Origin: Microbacterium azadirachtae | GTDB lineage: Bacteria > Actinomycetota > Actinomycetes > Actinomycetales > Microbacteriaceae | DNA: 64,000 nucleotides | Assembly: GCF_000956505.1 (NCBI RefSeq) | Contig: NZ_JYIX01000029.1 | Span: forward strand, 85,007-149,006 | Direction: 5' to 3' | Part shown: piece by piece, positions 17,185 to 24,988 of the stretch | Position numbering within the stretch: the stretch's first letter is position 1 | Layout: the number at the start of each line of letters is the position of its first letter | The notes under the pieces: model-generated | The model's database searches: none | What the model was told of the DNA's origin: nothing | What the model saw: only the letters and a program-made list of their open reading frames with translations | Program-made: the position numbers and the translations under genes

Positions 17185-18803
17185 TGCTCCGCCTGGCTCG
17201 TCAGGAACGGAATCTGAGGTTGCGGAGGACTCGGGGTTCCGGACCCGCCCGCCTTGCCGACTTCACAACCGATGTCAATGAAAGATGTGGCCTCTGCGGT
17301 CTCCCACTTCATCGGTTGGCAGGTGAAGACCGGCTGGACCCAGCCCGTCTGCCCAGCACCGCCGGCATAGAACTGTCCGGTGAACGGGTTCGCATTTCCC
17401 GCGATCTTTCCCACGCCGCACGCGGAATAGAACATCAGATTGAGACCGCTCCCCATGGTCGAGGGGACGGAGATGCCATCACCGGCCCAGCCGACGTTCG
17501 TGCTGCAGTCGGGTTGGGCGTTTACTGTCGGGTCGCCATGGATGAAGAACAGCTGAGTTTTGGTTCCTGCTGCGGGCCCAGGAGATCCCCCCAGCACAAC
17601 GTCCATCGACGCTGCTGCAGGCACGAGCACGACGGTGTCGTAGTTCAAGACATAGTTGCCCGGCTTCTTGCCAGGTCCATTGATCGCGACGACGACAGCG
17701 CTGCTGCACGCCGAGTAGTCCAGTCCGATCTGTGTCTTCCCCGCCGCGGGCGGAGTCTGGAGCAGCGCAGTCACATCGGCGGTGCATGAGGAAGGCGTGC
17801 GCCAGTCGACTCCTGAACCCCACGGTGCTCGCGCCGTGGACAGATCCACCCACGCGCTCTGCGCGTACACGTCCTGCAACGTCGGCGAGAAGACGGCGGG
17901 ACTCGGCGCGACACCGCCCTTCGCGCTCCCGCCGATCGTCACTCCCGCGCTCGCCGTGTAGGTGCCACCGGCGAGCACATCACCGGCGATCGTTCCGCTT
18001 TTCGCGTTGGTGAAGTTGATGGCGCCGCCGGCGTGTATGCCGCCTTTGACCGCAGGGTCGGCCGCACCGATGGTGAAGCCGTTCGTGGAAATGGTCACGT
18101 CGTGCGCTGCGATCACGCTGCCGCCGACGGTGTCGCTCGTCTGGCCGAAGGTCACCGACCCCGCAGCATAGATGCTTCCGGTGACGGTGCATCCCTGGCT
18201 GAGCGTGACGTTGCCTCCGTTCGTGCCGTCCGATCCACCGAGGACCCAGAGATCGCCGTCGATCGTGGACTTCGAGGTCGTGCAGTTGTAGTTTCCGCTC
18301 CGGATCACCAGATCGCCCGAGTACTGGGAATGCGTGAGAGTGAAGGATCCGTCGAAATAGGCGACTTGGCCCCCCACGATCCCCGAGGTGAAGTTGCGGA
18401 TGTACTGCGAAGTCACCTTCGTCTTCGCGCCGCTGAGGTCGAAGCCCGTTGACGTGATCGTGAACGTGGACTTGTATGGGGGTCCTCCCGGGTCCGGGGT
18501 GTTGGGGCATTTGTCGACCGACGCGTCGTAGAACGGCGCCGTGCCCCCACCTCCGATCAAGTTCCGGGTCACGAGGGAGCAGTTCTTGAGGACGTTCGCG
18601 AGAGCGGCATCACGCCCCGACTCGGCAGCGATGAATGCCTGCGTGTTGCTCTTGTTCGTCGCGTTCCCGTTGATGACGAAGAAGATCGCGGCCGCGATGG
18701 CCGATGCCGCGATAAGCCCGATGAGCATCACGAAAACCACGAGCACGAGTGCTACGCCCTGCTCGTTTCGCGCATCCGAGGGATTCATGGAGCTGCGAAA
18801 CAT
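17181..18803 (-). CDS. Large PilX-like minor pilin with a beta-solenoid-like insert
   Basis: A 540-residue pilin-like protein. The N-terminus NEQG-VALVLVVFVM has the prepilin peptidase site (G16/V17) and hydrophobic helix but lacks the +5 glutamate, as in PilX/GspK-type minor pilins that sit at the tip. Residues about 150-270 contain short repeats rich in G, T, S and V (VLGGSDG, GNVTLSQG, GSVTFGQ, GGSVIAA, GGIHAGGAINF, GDVLAGGTYTA), the pattern of bactofilin-like or polymer-forming beta-helices. The remaining C-terminal domain has paired cysteines. I chose ATG 18803, with GGAGGG 8 bases upstream. A tip adhesin or pilus-priming role is likely but inferred. Confidence 0.75.
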   Translation of the reverse strand: MFRSSMNPSDARNEQGVALVLVVFVMLIGLIAASAIAAAIFFVINGNATNKSNTQAFIAAESGRDAALANVLKNCSLVTRNLIGGGGTAPFYDASVDKCPNTPDPGGPPYKSTFTITSTGFDLSGAKTKVTSQYIRNFTSGIVGGQVAYFDGSFTLTHSQYSGDLVIRSGNYNCTTSKSTIDGDLWVLGGSDGTNGGNVTLSQGCTVTGSIYAAGSVTFGQTSDTVGGSVIAAHDVTISTNGFTIGAADPAVKGGIHAGGAINFTNAKSGTIAGDVLAGGTYTASAGVTIGGSAKGGVAPSPAVFSPTLQDVYAQSAWVDLSTARAPWGSGVDWRTPSSCTADVTALLQTPPAAGKTQIGLDYSACSSAVVVAINGPGKKPGNYVLNYDTVVLVPAAASMDVVLGGSPGPAAGTKTQLFFIHGDPTVNAQPDCSTNVGWAGDGISVPSTMGSGLNLMFYSACGVGKIAGNANPFTGQFYAGGAGQTGWVQPVFTCQPMKWETAEATSFIDIGCEVGKAGGSGTPSPPQPQIPFLTSQAEQ

Positions 18804-19366
18804 GTCTGGGTCCCTCCGCCTGGGAGTCTTCCGCTCGTGGTGCGCATGTACGCGGTGCCGCCGAATTGGACGGTGGGACCGTTCTTGCTGGTCGCGGCGA
18901 AGCTGTAGTCGATCGATGCACTGCTGTTGGCGGTCTTCTTGAAGTACGGAGCACCACCCGCAGAAACGATCCCGGTCTGCCACGTGGACCAGCTCGATGC
19001 GGCGATGCTCGACCCGGAGGTCTGAATGACCTGCGCCTGCCCAGCGGAGAAGTTGAAGGCCATGCAGGCGTTCTGACCGGTCAGACCCGTCGCGACCAGC
19101 AACACGGGCCCGGTTGAGAGTCCCGGGGTAGAACTGGCGTCCGTCACCTCGAACGCGACTGCGTTGCGCATCGCCTTTTCGATCTGCGTCGCCACGAGCT
19201 GTCCCCGTTCCGTCGCATCTGTTTGATCGCTCACGCTGGCCTGCGCCCGCCACATGTTGAAGAACACGACCGCGATTCCCGTCGTTATCAGCCCGAGGAT
19301 CACCACGTAGAAGATCAGCTCGATCAGCGAAAGGCCGTCGTCGTCGCGTGCAATCGGGGCGTTCAT
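18785..19366 (-). CDS. PilW/PilJ-like minor pilin
   Basis: A 193-residue prepilin. The leader MNAPIARDDDG ends at the cleavage glycine (G11) and is followed by LSLIELIFYVVILG, so the +5 glutamate (E16) is present. A long helix continues (FFNMWRAQASVSDQTDATERGQ) and a beta-rich C-terminal domain follows with two cysteines. It starts at ATG 19366 without a clear ribosome site, but the start overlaps the stop of the upstream minor pilin (ATGA), which indicates coupled translation. Its end overlaps the PilX-like gene by 19 bases. Confidence 0.82.
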   Translation of the reverse strand: MNAPIARDDDGLSLIELIFYVVILGLITTGIAVVFFNMWRAQASVSDQTDATERGQLVATQIEKAMRNAVAFEVTDASSTPGLSTGPVLLVATGLTGQNACMAFNFSAGQAQVIQTSGSSIAASSWSTWQTGIVSAGGAPYFKKTANSSASIDYSFAATSKNGPTVQFGGTAYMRTTSGRLPGGGTQTCFAAP

Positions 19367-19761
19367 TGGAGGTAGACCAGGGCGTTGATCGTGACTATTT
19401 GCTTGCCGTCGACATCCGTGGCTACGAGCGTCAACCGGGCAGGCGCGGTCGTGCAGTCGAACGTCCCGGACGTCGTGAACTTCTGATTCGCGCCATCGCG
19501 GAACGTCTGAGACGAAGACACCGCACTCAGGGAACCGGATGGCGCGCCGCTTGCCCCGCACTGGTGTGTCTGACGGGCGGTCTCGACAAGCGCGTTCAGT
19601 TCCCTGGTCGCGGTCGCGGTCGTCGCCTGCTGCGAGGAGTAGATGATCCCGTTGTAGAGCGCGGGAATCAGGGCGATCGTGATGAGGGCGAGGAGGAACA
19701 TCGCGATGATGAGCTCGACGAGGCCGAAGCCTTCGTCAGTGTCTTGATGCCCGGCAAGCAT
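19363..19761 (-). CDS. Minor prepilin (PilV/GspI-like)
   Basis: A 132-residue prepilin with leader MLAGHQDTDEG, cleavage before F12 and glutamate E16 (GFGLVELIIAMFLLALI). After the helix there is a short beta domain with two cysteines (HQCGAS and FDCTTAP) that may form a disulfide. GAGGAG is found 7 bases upstream of ATG 19761. It is the first gene after the hairpin that follows pilA and begins a run of overlapping genes, so it probably belongs to the low-abundance priming complex of the pilus. Confidence 0.82.
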   Translation of the reverse strand: MLAGHQDTDEGFGLVELIIAMFLLALITIALIPALYNGIIYSSQQATTATATRELNALVETARQTHQCGASGAPSGSLSAVSSSQTFRDGANQKFTTSGTFDCTTAPARLTLVATDVDGKQIVTINALVYLQ

Positions 19762-19809
19762 TTTTGTCTCCTCGGCCGAGTAACAACCAAAGGGCAGGTG
19801 ATACACCGA

Positions 19810-19841
19810 ACCAGGGCCGAGGATCAGACATCGGCCCTGGT
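19810..19841 (-). terminator. Perfect hairpin between major pilin and minor pilins
   Basis: ACCAGGGCCGA (19810-19820) and TCGGCCCTGGT (19831-19841) form a perfect 11-base-pair stem with a 10-base loop, 13 bases after the pilA stop on the minus strand. There is no T-run. It may act as a partial terminator or mRNA stabiliser so that pilA is made in excess over the downstream genes. Confidence 0.7.
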
Positions 19842-19853
19842 CGATGTTGGGCA

Positions 19854-20285
19854 CTAGGGCTTGCAGCCAGTGCCGTTAGCGAGCGCACCTGGGCCTGCAT
19901 AGAACTTCCCTGTCGCAACGAAGTTCTGGCCTCCGGCGTTGTACCCGGAAACGCAGACGTTCGAAGCGGAAGTCGATGAGGCCTCAAGCGCCAACACGGT
20001 CCCGCCAGTCTGCATGGTTGCGATATCAGCCGCGGCCTTCGTTGCGCCGTTGGTCGGGTCTTGCGCGAAATCGGCGACCGCCGTGGTCGAAGCATTCTTC
20101 GTAGTCGACTGCGTCGCCCCGTCCACCGAGGTCTTTTGGATGAAGCCGAACAGCGGCAGTGCGATGGCCACGAGAATGCCGATGATCACCACGACGATGA
20201 TCAACTCGATCAGTGAGAATCCGGCTTCTTCACCGTTCTCACGTGCTTCTTTCTTCGCCTCGAAGGCGCGACGAATAGCGAGCAT
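19854..20285 (-). CDS. pilA: Major type IV pilin
   Basis: A 143-residue type IVa prepilin. The 22-residue leader is rich in charged residues and ends EEAG; cleavage before F23 leaves FSLIELIIVVVIIGILVAIALP, with E27 at +5. The C-terminal domain is small (about 90 residues) and has two cysteines near the end (SNVC and GTGC) that can form the usual D-region disulfide. ATG 20285 has GGGGAC upstream. It is the first gene of the pilus operon and is followed by a hairpin. It is the most likely main subunit of the fibre because it has the canonical features and the leading position. Confidence 0.9.
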   Translation of the reverse strand: MLAIRRAFEAKKEARENGEEAGFSLIELIIVVVIIGILVAIALPLFGFIQKTSVDGATQSTTKNASTTAVADFAQDPTNGATKAAADIATMQTGGTVLALEASSTSASNVCVSGYNAGGQNFVATGKFYAGPGALANGTGCKP

Positions 20286-20551
20286 TGCTTGTCCCCATTT
20301 CAGAGAGTCGTTTCGGGTAAAAACGCACTCTGCGAACCGACGCATCCCTGCGCCCATCAACCAATGCCGGGTTGTCCCGGTCCCCAGATTCGGACTCGAG
20401 CTGTCCCAGAGCTCTCATCCTGGGAAAAGGATGGACCTGTCATCGTGTCTGCGCAAGAGGAAACGCGAAACCGCTATTTCGGGATACCAAGCACGATCGG
20501 CCGAGACCCCGGGGCCGGAAACGCGCCGAGCCCCGATCCCCGTCGACGACC
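20286..20551. other. Gap upstream of the pilin operon
   Basis: This 266-base non-coding stretch should hold the pilus operon promoter on the minus strand. I see small inverted repeats (CCGGG-TTGT-CCCGG at about 20368-20381, and TCCCAG...CTGGGA at about 20404-20425) that could fold in a long 5' leader. No convincing -35/-10 pair or known riboswitch could be assigned. Confidence 0.5.
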
Positions 20552-21700
20552 TCAGGATCCGGGCGTCACCGGCAGCAGCACCTTGAGGCAGAAGCCGTCG
20601 TCGGTGTGCTCGGCGAAGACGTCTCCTCCGTGCGCCCTGGCGAGCCCGCGCGCGATCGCGAGGCCCAGCCCGGCCCCCGACGCCACCGCATCCGGTGCGG
20701 CACCGCCGGTGCGGGATGGATCCGAGCGCCACCCGACCTCGAACATGCGGTCCAGGTCCTCGACGGCCACGCCGCTGCCGTGATCGAGCACGGCGAGCAC
20801 CAGCCGGTGCGGCGACGGCGACTCCGCGAACACGAGGATCTCGGATCCCTCCGGCGCATGCCGCACGGCGTTCGTGAGCAGGTTGACGATCACGCGCGTG
20901 AGCTGATGCGGATCTGCCCACAGCACATGGCCGTCGATGCCCTGCTGCACGATCCGCACCCTGTGCGCGCCGGCCGCCGCGCGCACGTCGGCCACGGCAT
21001 CCGAGACCACATCGAGCAGCTCGACCTGCTCGGCGCGCAGCCGCAGCGAGCCCGAGGTGATGCGGGACAGCTCGAACAGGTCGTCGACCATCCGGCCCAT
21101 CGTCTCGACCTGAGCGCGGACCTGGCCGGGGAATGCCTCCGGATCCGCAAGCCCCTCCTCCGCCGACTCCGCGAGCGCGCGGATCGCGGTGAGCGGGGTG
21201 CGCAGATCGTGGGAGATCCAGGCGAGGAAGCGACGGCGGTCGGAGTCCAGCCGCTCCAGTTCCGCCCTGGCGTCGCTGAGTCTCGCCGACACCTCGGCCA
21301 GTTCCCCCGACAGATCGTCGAACTCGCGCCAGCCGCTGGTTCCGCCGTCGACGACGTCGCCCTCGCCGACCCGGCGCACCGCGTCCGTGAGCCCCTGCAC
21401 CGAGCTCCGCGCCGCGCGGGCCGTGATCCATGCCGTCGCGAGAGCGCACAGCAGCGCGGCTCCGAGTACCCACACCAGCACCGTGAAGTCGTGCACCGAC
21501 AGGTACATCTCGGCCGAGATCGCGAGCACGCCCGTCGCCAGCGCGAGGACCGACGCGACTCCGACGACCACCAGGCGCAGCGTCAGCCCGGCCCGCCGTG
21601 CCCGGCGCAGCACCAGCAAGGCCAGACACGTGACGACCGCGGCGCAGACCAGCGCTGTGAGCAGGATGAGGAGCACGTCCGCGACGCCGAGAGGCATCAT
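20552..21700 (-). CDS. Sensor histidine kinase (EnvZ/BaeS type)
   Basis: A 382-residue membrane histidine kinase. Two transmembrane helices (about residues 5-27 and 37-58, with another hydrophobic stretch near 70-95) precede a HAMP-like linker. The H-box is FLAWISHDLRTPLTAIRAL, followed by an N-box VIVNLLTNAVRHAPEG and G-boxes DHGSGVAVEDL and GAGLGLAIARGLARAHGG. It should autophosphorylate and pass phosphate to the regulator encoded just upstream. Its start overlaps the regulator stop by four bases (ATGA). The signal is unknown; there is no large extracytoplasmic sensor. It lies next to the pilus operon but need not control it. Confidence 0.9.
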   Translation of the reverse strand: MMPLGVADVLLILLTALVCAAVVTCLALLVLRRARRAGLTLRLVVVGVASVLALATGVLAISAEMYLSVHDFTVLVWVLGAALLCALATAWITARAARSSVQGLTDAVRRVGEGDVVDGGTSGWREFDDLSGELAEVSARLSDARAELERLDSDRRRFLAWISHDLRTPLTAIRALAESAEEGLADPEAFPGQVRAQVETMGRMVDDLFELSRITSGSLRLRAEQVELLDVVSDAVADVRAAAGAHRVRIVQQGIDGHVLWADPHQLTRVIVNLLTNAVRHAPEGSEILVFAESPSPHRLVLAVLDHGSGVAVEDLDRMFEVGWRSDPSRTGGAAPDAVASGAGLGLAIARGLARAHGGDVFAEHTDDGFCLKVLLPVTPGS

Positions 21701-22407
21701 GAGCCGGATCCGTCCGCCGAGAACCGGTAGCCGGCGCCCCACTCCGTGAGCAGGTGCAGAGGACGACGCGGATCCTGCTCGATCTTCTCCCTCAACCGGC
21801 GCACGTGCACGGTCACCGTGCTGGCCTCGCCGAACGACCAGCCCCAGACCTCGCGCAGGATGTCGTCACGGGACAGCACCTCCCCGTCGTGCTGCACGAG
21901 GTGCGCGAGCAGCTCGTACTCGCGCGCGGCGAGCGGCACCTCTTCCCCCCGCACGTGCACCCGGCGGCGGGCCGGATCCAGCCGGAAGTCGCCGAGCACG
22001 ATCTCGCGCGTCGGCGCCGCAGCCGCCCTGGATCGACGCAGCAGCGCCCCGACTCGCAGCAGCAGTTCGCGCAGCGCGAAGGGCTTCACCAGGTAGTCGT
22101 CGGCCCCGGTCTCCAGCCCCTCGATGCGCTGCTCGACCTCGCCGAGCGCGGTGAGCATGATGATCGGCACGGCCGATCGCTCCCGCGCATCGCGCGCGAG
22201 CTCGTCGCCGCTGATGCCCGGCAGCATGCGATCGACGATGAGCACATCGGGCGGATCCGCCCGTACCGCGCGCTGCGCCGAGATCCCGTCCCCGAATGCC
22301 TCGACAAGGTAGCCGTTCGCGCCGAGGTAGCGCTCGACGGCGGCGCGCACGGTGGGGTCGTCTTCGACGACCACCACGCGGGGCGGCGCGATCGCTGACG
22401 TCTCCAT
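21697..22407 (-). CDS. OmpR/PhoB-family response regulator
   Basis: A 236-residue regulator with an N-terminal receiver domain (VVVVEDDPTVRAAVERYL; phosphoacceptor Asp in DVLIVDRMLPG; conserved Lys in DYLVKPFALRELL) and a C-terminal winged-helix DNA-binding domain (PLAAREYELLAHLVQHDGEVLSRDDILREVWG; shown as known PhoB-type pattern). It forms a two-gene operon with the histidine kinase at 20552. Start ATG 22407. The neighbouring divergent DM13-DoxX pair is a plausible target, since the two units share the 150-base gap 22408-22558. Confidence 0.92.
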   Translation of the reverse strand: METSAIAPPRVVVVEDDPTVRAAVERYLGANGYLVEAFGDGISAQRAVRADPPDVLIVDRMLPGISGDELARDARERSAVPIIMLTALGEVEQRIEGLETGADDYLVKPFALRELLLRVGALLRRSRAAAAPTREIVLGDFRLDPARRRVHVRGEEVPLAAREYELLAHLVQHDGEVLSRDDILREVWGWSFGEASTVTVHVRRLREKIEQDPRRPLHLLTEWGAGYRFSADGSGS

Positions 22408-22558
22408 GTTCAGAGGCTAATCCCGCCGCACATGCCGGATCCCGGTTCCTTACGGCCCCGAAAGAACTCCCCCGCGGCGCTCGTGCCGTATCTACCGTCG
22501 GTTTCGTACTCGACAGCCGGCACGTCCGTCGCCGGCGCATCCACGGAATGGAGCACTC

Positions 22559-23029
22559 ATGCGCAAGATCGCTTTCGTCCCCGCCTCGCTCGGCGTGGCC
22601 GTCCTGGCTCTGGGCCTGTCGCTCGCGGGCTGCAGCTCGACACCGGGGGGTTCCTCGCCGTCGTCCGACACGATGTCGACCTCGTCGTCCGAGCCGAGTT
22701 CGTCCCCGATGTCGTCCATGGACGCCATGCACAAGACCGGGACGTTCACGGGCCTGAACGGCAAGAAGGTGCAGGGCTCCGTGACCGTGTCCGGATCCGA
22801 GCTCATGCTCACCGGCTTCTCCTCCGACGAGGGCCCGGATCTGCACGTGTACCTGACGAACGGCACCGACGAGGCGGCCGTCTCCGCCGGCAAGCAGATC
22901 GACGCGGTCGCCTTCGACAAAGCGTCGCAGACGTTCATGCTGAGCGGCGTCGACCTCTCGATGTACACCGACGTCGTGATCCACTGCGACAAGGCCAAGG
23001 CGGTGTTCGGGGCCGCTTCCCTCTCATGA
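22559..23029 (+). CDS. DM13-domain lipoprotein
   Basis: A 156-residue secreted lipoprotein. The signal peptide ends in the lipobox LSLAGC with the lipidated cysteine at residue 25. A Ser/Pro-rich linker (residues 27-55) leads to a DM13 domain: KTGTFTGLNGKKVQGSVTVS, GPDLHVYLTNGTD and the final CDKAKAVFGAASL with the conserved cysteine thought to take part in redox. GGAGCACTC precedes ATG 22559, and a TACCGT hexamer lies about 60 bases upstream. It overlaps the DoxX-like gene by four bases, so the two form an operon. A redox or electron-transfer role at the cell surface is a guess from the family. Confidence 0.82.
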   Translation: MRKIAFVPASLGVAVLALGLSLAGCSSTPGGSSPSSDTMSTSSSEPSSSPMSSMDAMHKTGTFTGLNGKKVQGSVTVSGSELMLTGFSSDEGPDLHVYLTNGTDEAAVSAGKQIDAVAFDKASQTFMLSGVDLSMYTDVVIHCDKAKAVFGAASLS

Positions 23030-23523
23030 CCGCGACCGCGGTGCGGGTCGGCCGTGGGGAGCCGGCCCGCACCGCGCCCTGGCTGCTCGCCTCCGCGCTT
23101 CTCGGCGCGGCGGCCCGGATCGCGGCGGGCGCGCTGTGGCTGAACGAGGGGATCCTGAAGTATCGCGCCGGATTCGGATCCGCCGACATCCTGCTCGTCG
23201 CGCAGGGCGCCGCGGGCAACAGCCGCGTGCCGTTCTTCTTCCGCCCTCTGGGCGCCCTCATGCAGGCGGCGCCGGACCTGTTCGGCATCGCGATCCCGGC
23301 GCTCGAGGCCGGGTTGGGGCTGCTGCTCGTGCTCGGCCTTGGTCGAGTGCTGACCGCGATCGCCGCCCTCGGATCCATCGCGACCCTGATGCTGTACTGG
23401 TCGTCGGATCAGCTCATCGCGCAGTACCCGGCGATGGTGCTGCTGTCGGCCGTGGTGCTGGCACTGCCGCGGGCGGGGCGGGTGGGGGTCGCCTGGTGGT
23501 GGGAGCGACGGCGCGGGCGTTGA
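23026..23523 (+). CDS. DoxX-like membrane protein
   Basis: A 165-residue membrane protein with four hydrophobic segments. AARIAAGALWLNEGILKYRAGF is the typical first helix of DoxX/DoxD-type proteins, and the conserved glutamate and lysine are present. It may be linked to thiol or quinone redox, as for other DoxX proteins, but this is not established for this type. The start ATG overlaps the DM13 stop (ATGA). Together they look like a small surface redox unit divergent from the two-component system. Confidence 0.78.
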   Translation: MTATAVRVGRGEPARTAPWLLASALLGAAARIAAGALWLNEGILKYRAGFGSADILLVAQGAAGNSRVPFFFRPLGALMQAAPDLFGIAIPALEAGLGLLLVLGLGRVLTAIAALGSIATLMLYWSSDQLIAQYPAMVLLSAVVLALPRAGRVGVAWWWERRRGR

Positions 23524-23541
23524 CGCGTGCGGGAGGCCTCG

Positions 23542-23970
23542 TCAGCTCCGACGGAACCAGCGCTTCCTCGGTTCGAGCGCCGGGGGTTCCGCTGCCGCGG
23601 CGGCTGCCCGGCGTCCGTGCCATGCCTCGACCTCGGCGTCCACGTCCCGAGGCTTCGTCACCACCGGCGGGCCGCCGAGCAGCTGACGCCGGGCATCGAC
23701 CACGCGCCGGTTGAAGTCCTCCAGCACCGCGCGCACGTCGCCCTCCCGCCGCAGGGCGTCGAGCCGGGCGTCGAGCTCGCGGTCCTCGACGCGCAGCATG
23801 AGCGCGGGCGGGCCGAGACCGGTGAGGTTCTCCCGCTCGATCTTGCGGCGGATCCACCAGTCCGGATCGTGATGATCGCCATGGACGGTTCGGACGCCCT
23901 TCGGTTGGCCTCGATCCTGGGCGTCGAGAAGGTCATGAAGTGCCTCGGGCCTGCGGCCGCCGAGGCTCCC
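23542..23970 (-). pseudogene. DUF1992 (DnaJ-homologue C28-like) gene lacking its start
   Basis: The frame encodes the C-terminal part of an actinobacterial DUF1992 protein: DPDWWIRRKIERENLTGLGPPAL, then a coiled region (ELDARLDALRREGDVRAVLEDFNRRV) and the end PPVVTKPRDVDAEVEAWHGRR. Upstream the frame is open until a TGA at 23971-23973, but it has no ATG or GTG and the usual motif with FDDLPGAGKPL is not recognisable. A short product from ATG 23799 (85 residues) is possible but would lack the domain core. The break lies exactly at the left edge of the accessory island, so I read it as a gene whose 5' end was lost or scrambled on island arrival. Confidence 0.65.
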
Positions 23971-24240
23971 TCAGAGGCTTGAGCCGCGTGGGCGGACGGG
24001 ATCCGTCGTGGTCGCCGTCTTCACGCGCCCGGTTCGATTCTCTTGGGCCCGCGAAATCTGCCTCCGATGGACGGCAGTTGCCTGAGACGCGTGGATCATC
24101 CGCCGGTCGTGAGGTCAGGGGGATGAGAACTCGCCTTAACCGCCCTCGCGTGATGCTGGTCGTTGAGCTGAAATGGGCTCCTGGCCGCAAACGTGACTGG
24201 GAACTGGGCGAACTCCAGCGCTCTCCACATTGGCGAATCT
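23971..24240. other. Left edge of the accessory island, no gene seen
   Basis: This 270-base stretch lies between the truncated DUF1992 gene and the last gene of the sdp operon. It has an inverted repeat GCCTCGG...CCGAGGC (about 23942-23965) near the junction. Base composition drops from the flanking level and no open frame resembles a known protein. It may contain the operon terminator and one end of the inserted DNA, but I could not identify an attachment site. Confidence 0.5.
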
Positions 24241-24618
24241 CTAGACCAGCAACTTGCAGGACGCAGTCCCGCCAGGCATCTGATGACGATGTCGTGCAAC
24301 GAAACCGTAGATTCTCGATGCTACCGATCGAACAATGGGCCATCCGAGAATCAAGCCGGCCAATCTCCAGGTGCGCTGGGGGGAGCCAGAAAGGACCCAA
24401 GCGAACGCCCGTGCACCTGAGGCCAGAACTGTCCCGTCGTCTGCGAGAAGCCACACCCTGGTCCTCACTTGATCCTCAGCCAGCCCGAGCCGTTCGAGAG
24501 GGGCTGACTGCCAAGAGGCCGGCCGAACAGCGCTGCGCTTCATCAACCACCTGACGGAGAGACTGCAGAAAGCACAGTCTCCGTCAAAGATGAGAAGGCC
24601 GTGTCCGCGGAGCTGCAT
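24241..24618 (-). CDS. DCC/DUF393-family thiol-disulfide oxidoreductase-like protein
   Basis: A 125-residue protein of the DCC1-like family (DUF393). The defining segment LLIFDGDCAFCSLSVRWL has the DxxCxxC motif (C near residues 15 and 18), which is thought to be redox active. A second half with a hydrophobic helix (TWRLAGLILGWPIVRSVASRIYGF) and a final CKLL is typical. It is the last gene of the sdp operon. I chose ATG 24618; ATG 24654, which would overlap sdpI by 14 bases, is a real alternative. In other bacteria DUF393 genes often sit beside HTTM/SdpB-like genes, and a role in toxin or immunity redox is inferred from this context only. Confidence 0.78.
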   Translation of the reverse strand: MQLRGHGLLIFDGDCAFCSLSVRWLMKRSAVRPASWQSAPLERLGLAEDQVRTRVWLLADDGTVLASGARAFAWVLSGSPQRTWRLAGLILGWPIVRSVASRIYGFVARHRHQMPGGTASCKLLV

Positions 24619-24640
24619 TCCGGCGTCCGACCTCGTTCGC

Positions 24641-24985
24641 TCAGGGTGTCGCATGCCGGCTCGCTCGTATCGTGCTCCACACGCCTCCCACAAGGATCGC
24701 AGCGATTGAGCATCCCACCGTGACCTCGGCCAGGGGCTCTGATCCGTGGGTCTGGACGAGCACGATCGCGATGACCGCCAGGAGCGCGCAGATGAACGCG
24801 CCAACTCCTGCCGGCAGCAATCCGGCGCGATGCGCTCGCTTCCATGCGTCGTCGCTGCTCAAAGTCGCCGCAGTGCGTATTCCTATGAAACGATTCCGTC
24901 CCAGGCTGCCCGCTGCGGCCAGAGCGATGGTGATGACGCTCAGGGCCGCCAGCGCGAGGAAGAGGATCGCGATAGCGGTTGTCAT
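24641..24985 (-). CDS. sdpI: SdpI-family immunity protein
   Basis: A 114-residue membrane protein with three hydrophobic helices (about residues 3-25, 56-78 and 86-104). The segment GRNRFIGIRTAATLSSDDAWKRAHRAG between helices 1 and 2 is the signature of the SdpI/YhfL family. In Bacillus subtilis SdpI protects the producer from the SDP toxin and also signals its presence; that protein is longer (about 207 residues), so this one is a short form. It is 3 bases from the end of sdpB. Its role as immunity protein here is inferred from family and operon. Confidence 0.85.
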   Translation of the reverse strand: MTTAIAILFLALAALSVITIALAAAGSLGRNRFIGIRTAATLSSDDAWKRAHRAGLLPAGVGAFICALLAVIAIVLVQTHGSEPLAEVTVGCSIAAILVGGVWSTIRASRHATP

Positions 24986-24988
24986 GAT

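Noticed and set aside
20286..20551. c-di-GMP or other riboswitch before pilA
   Set aside because: Small inverted repeats exist, but I do not see the conserved GEMM core; no claim is possible.
24020..24050. tRNA-like T-arm (GGTTCGATTC) at the left island edge, a possible attachment site
   Set aside because: The neighbouring bases do not form a T-stem or acceptor stem, and no anticodon arm is found upstream.
23933..24454. A 173-codon minus-strand frame across the left island edge
   Set aside because: Composition (many R, S, P) is that of a shadow frame and it overlaps the DCC gene; no family resemblance.
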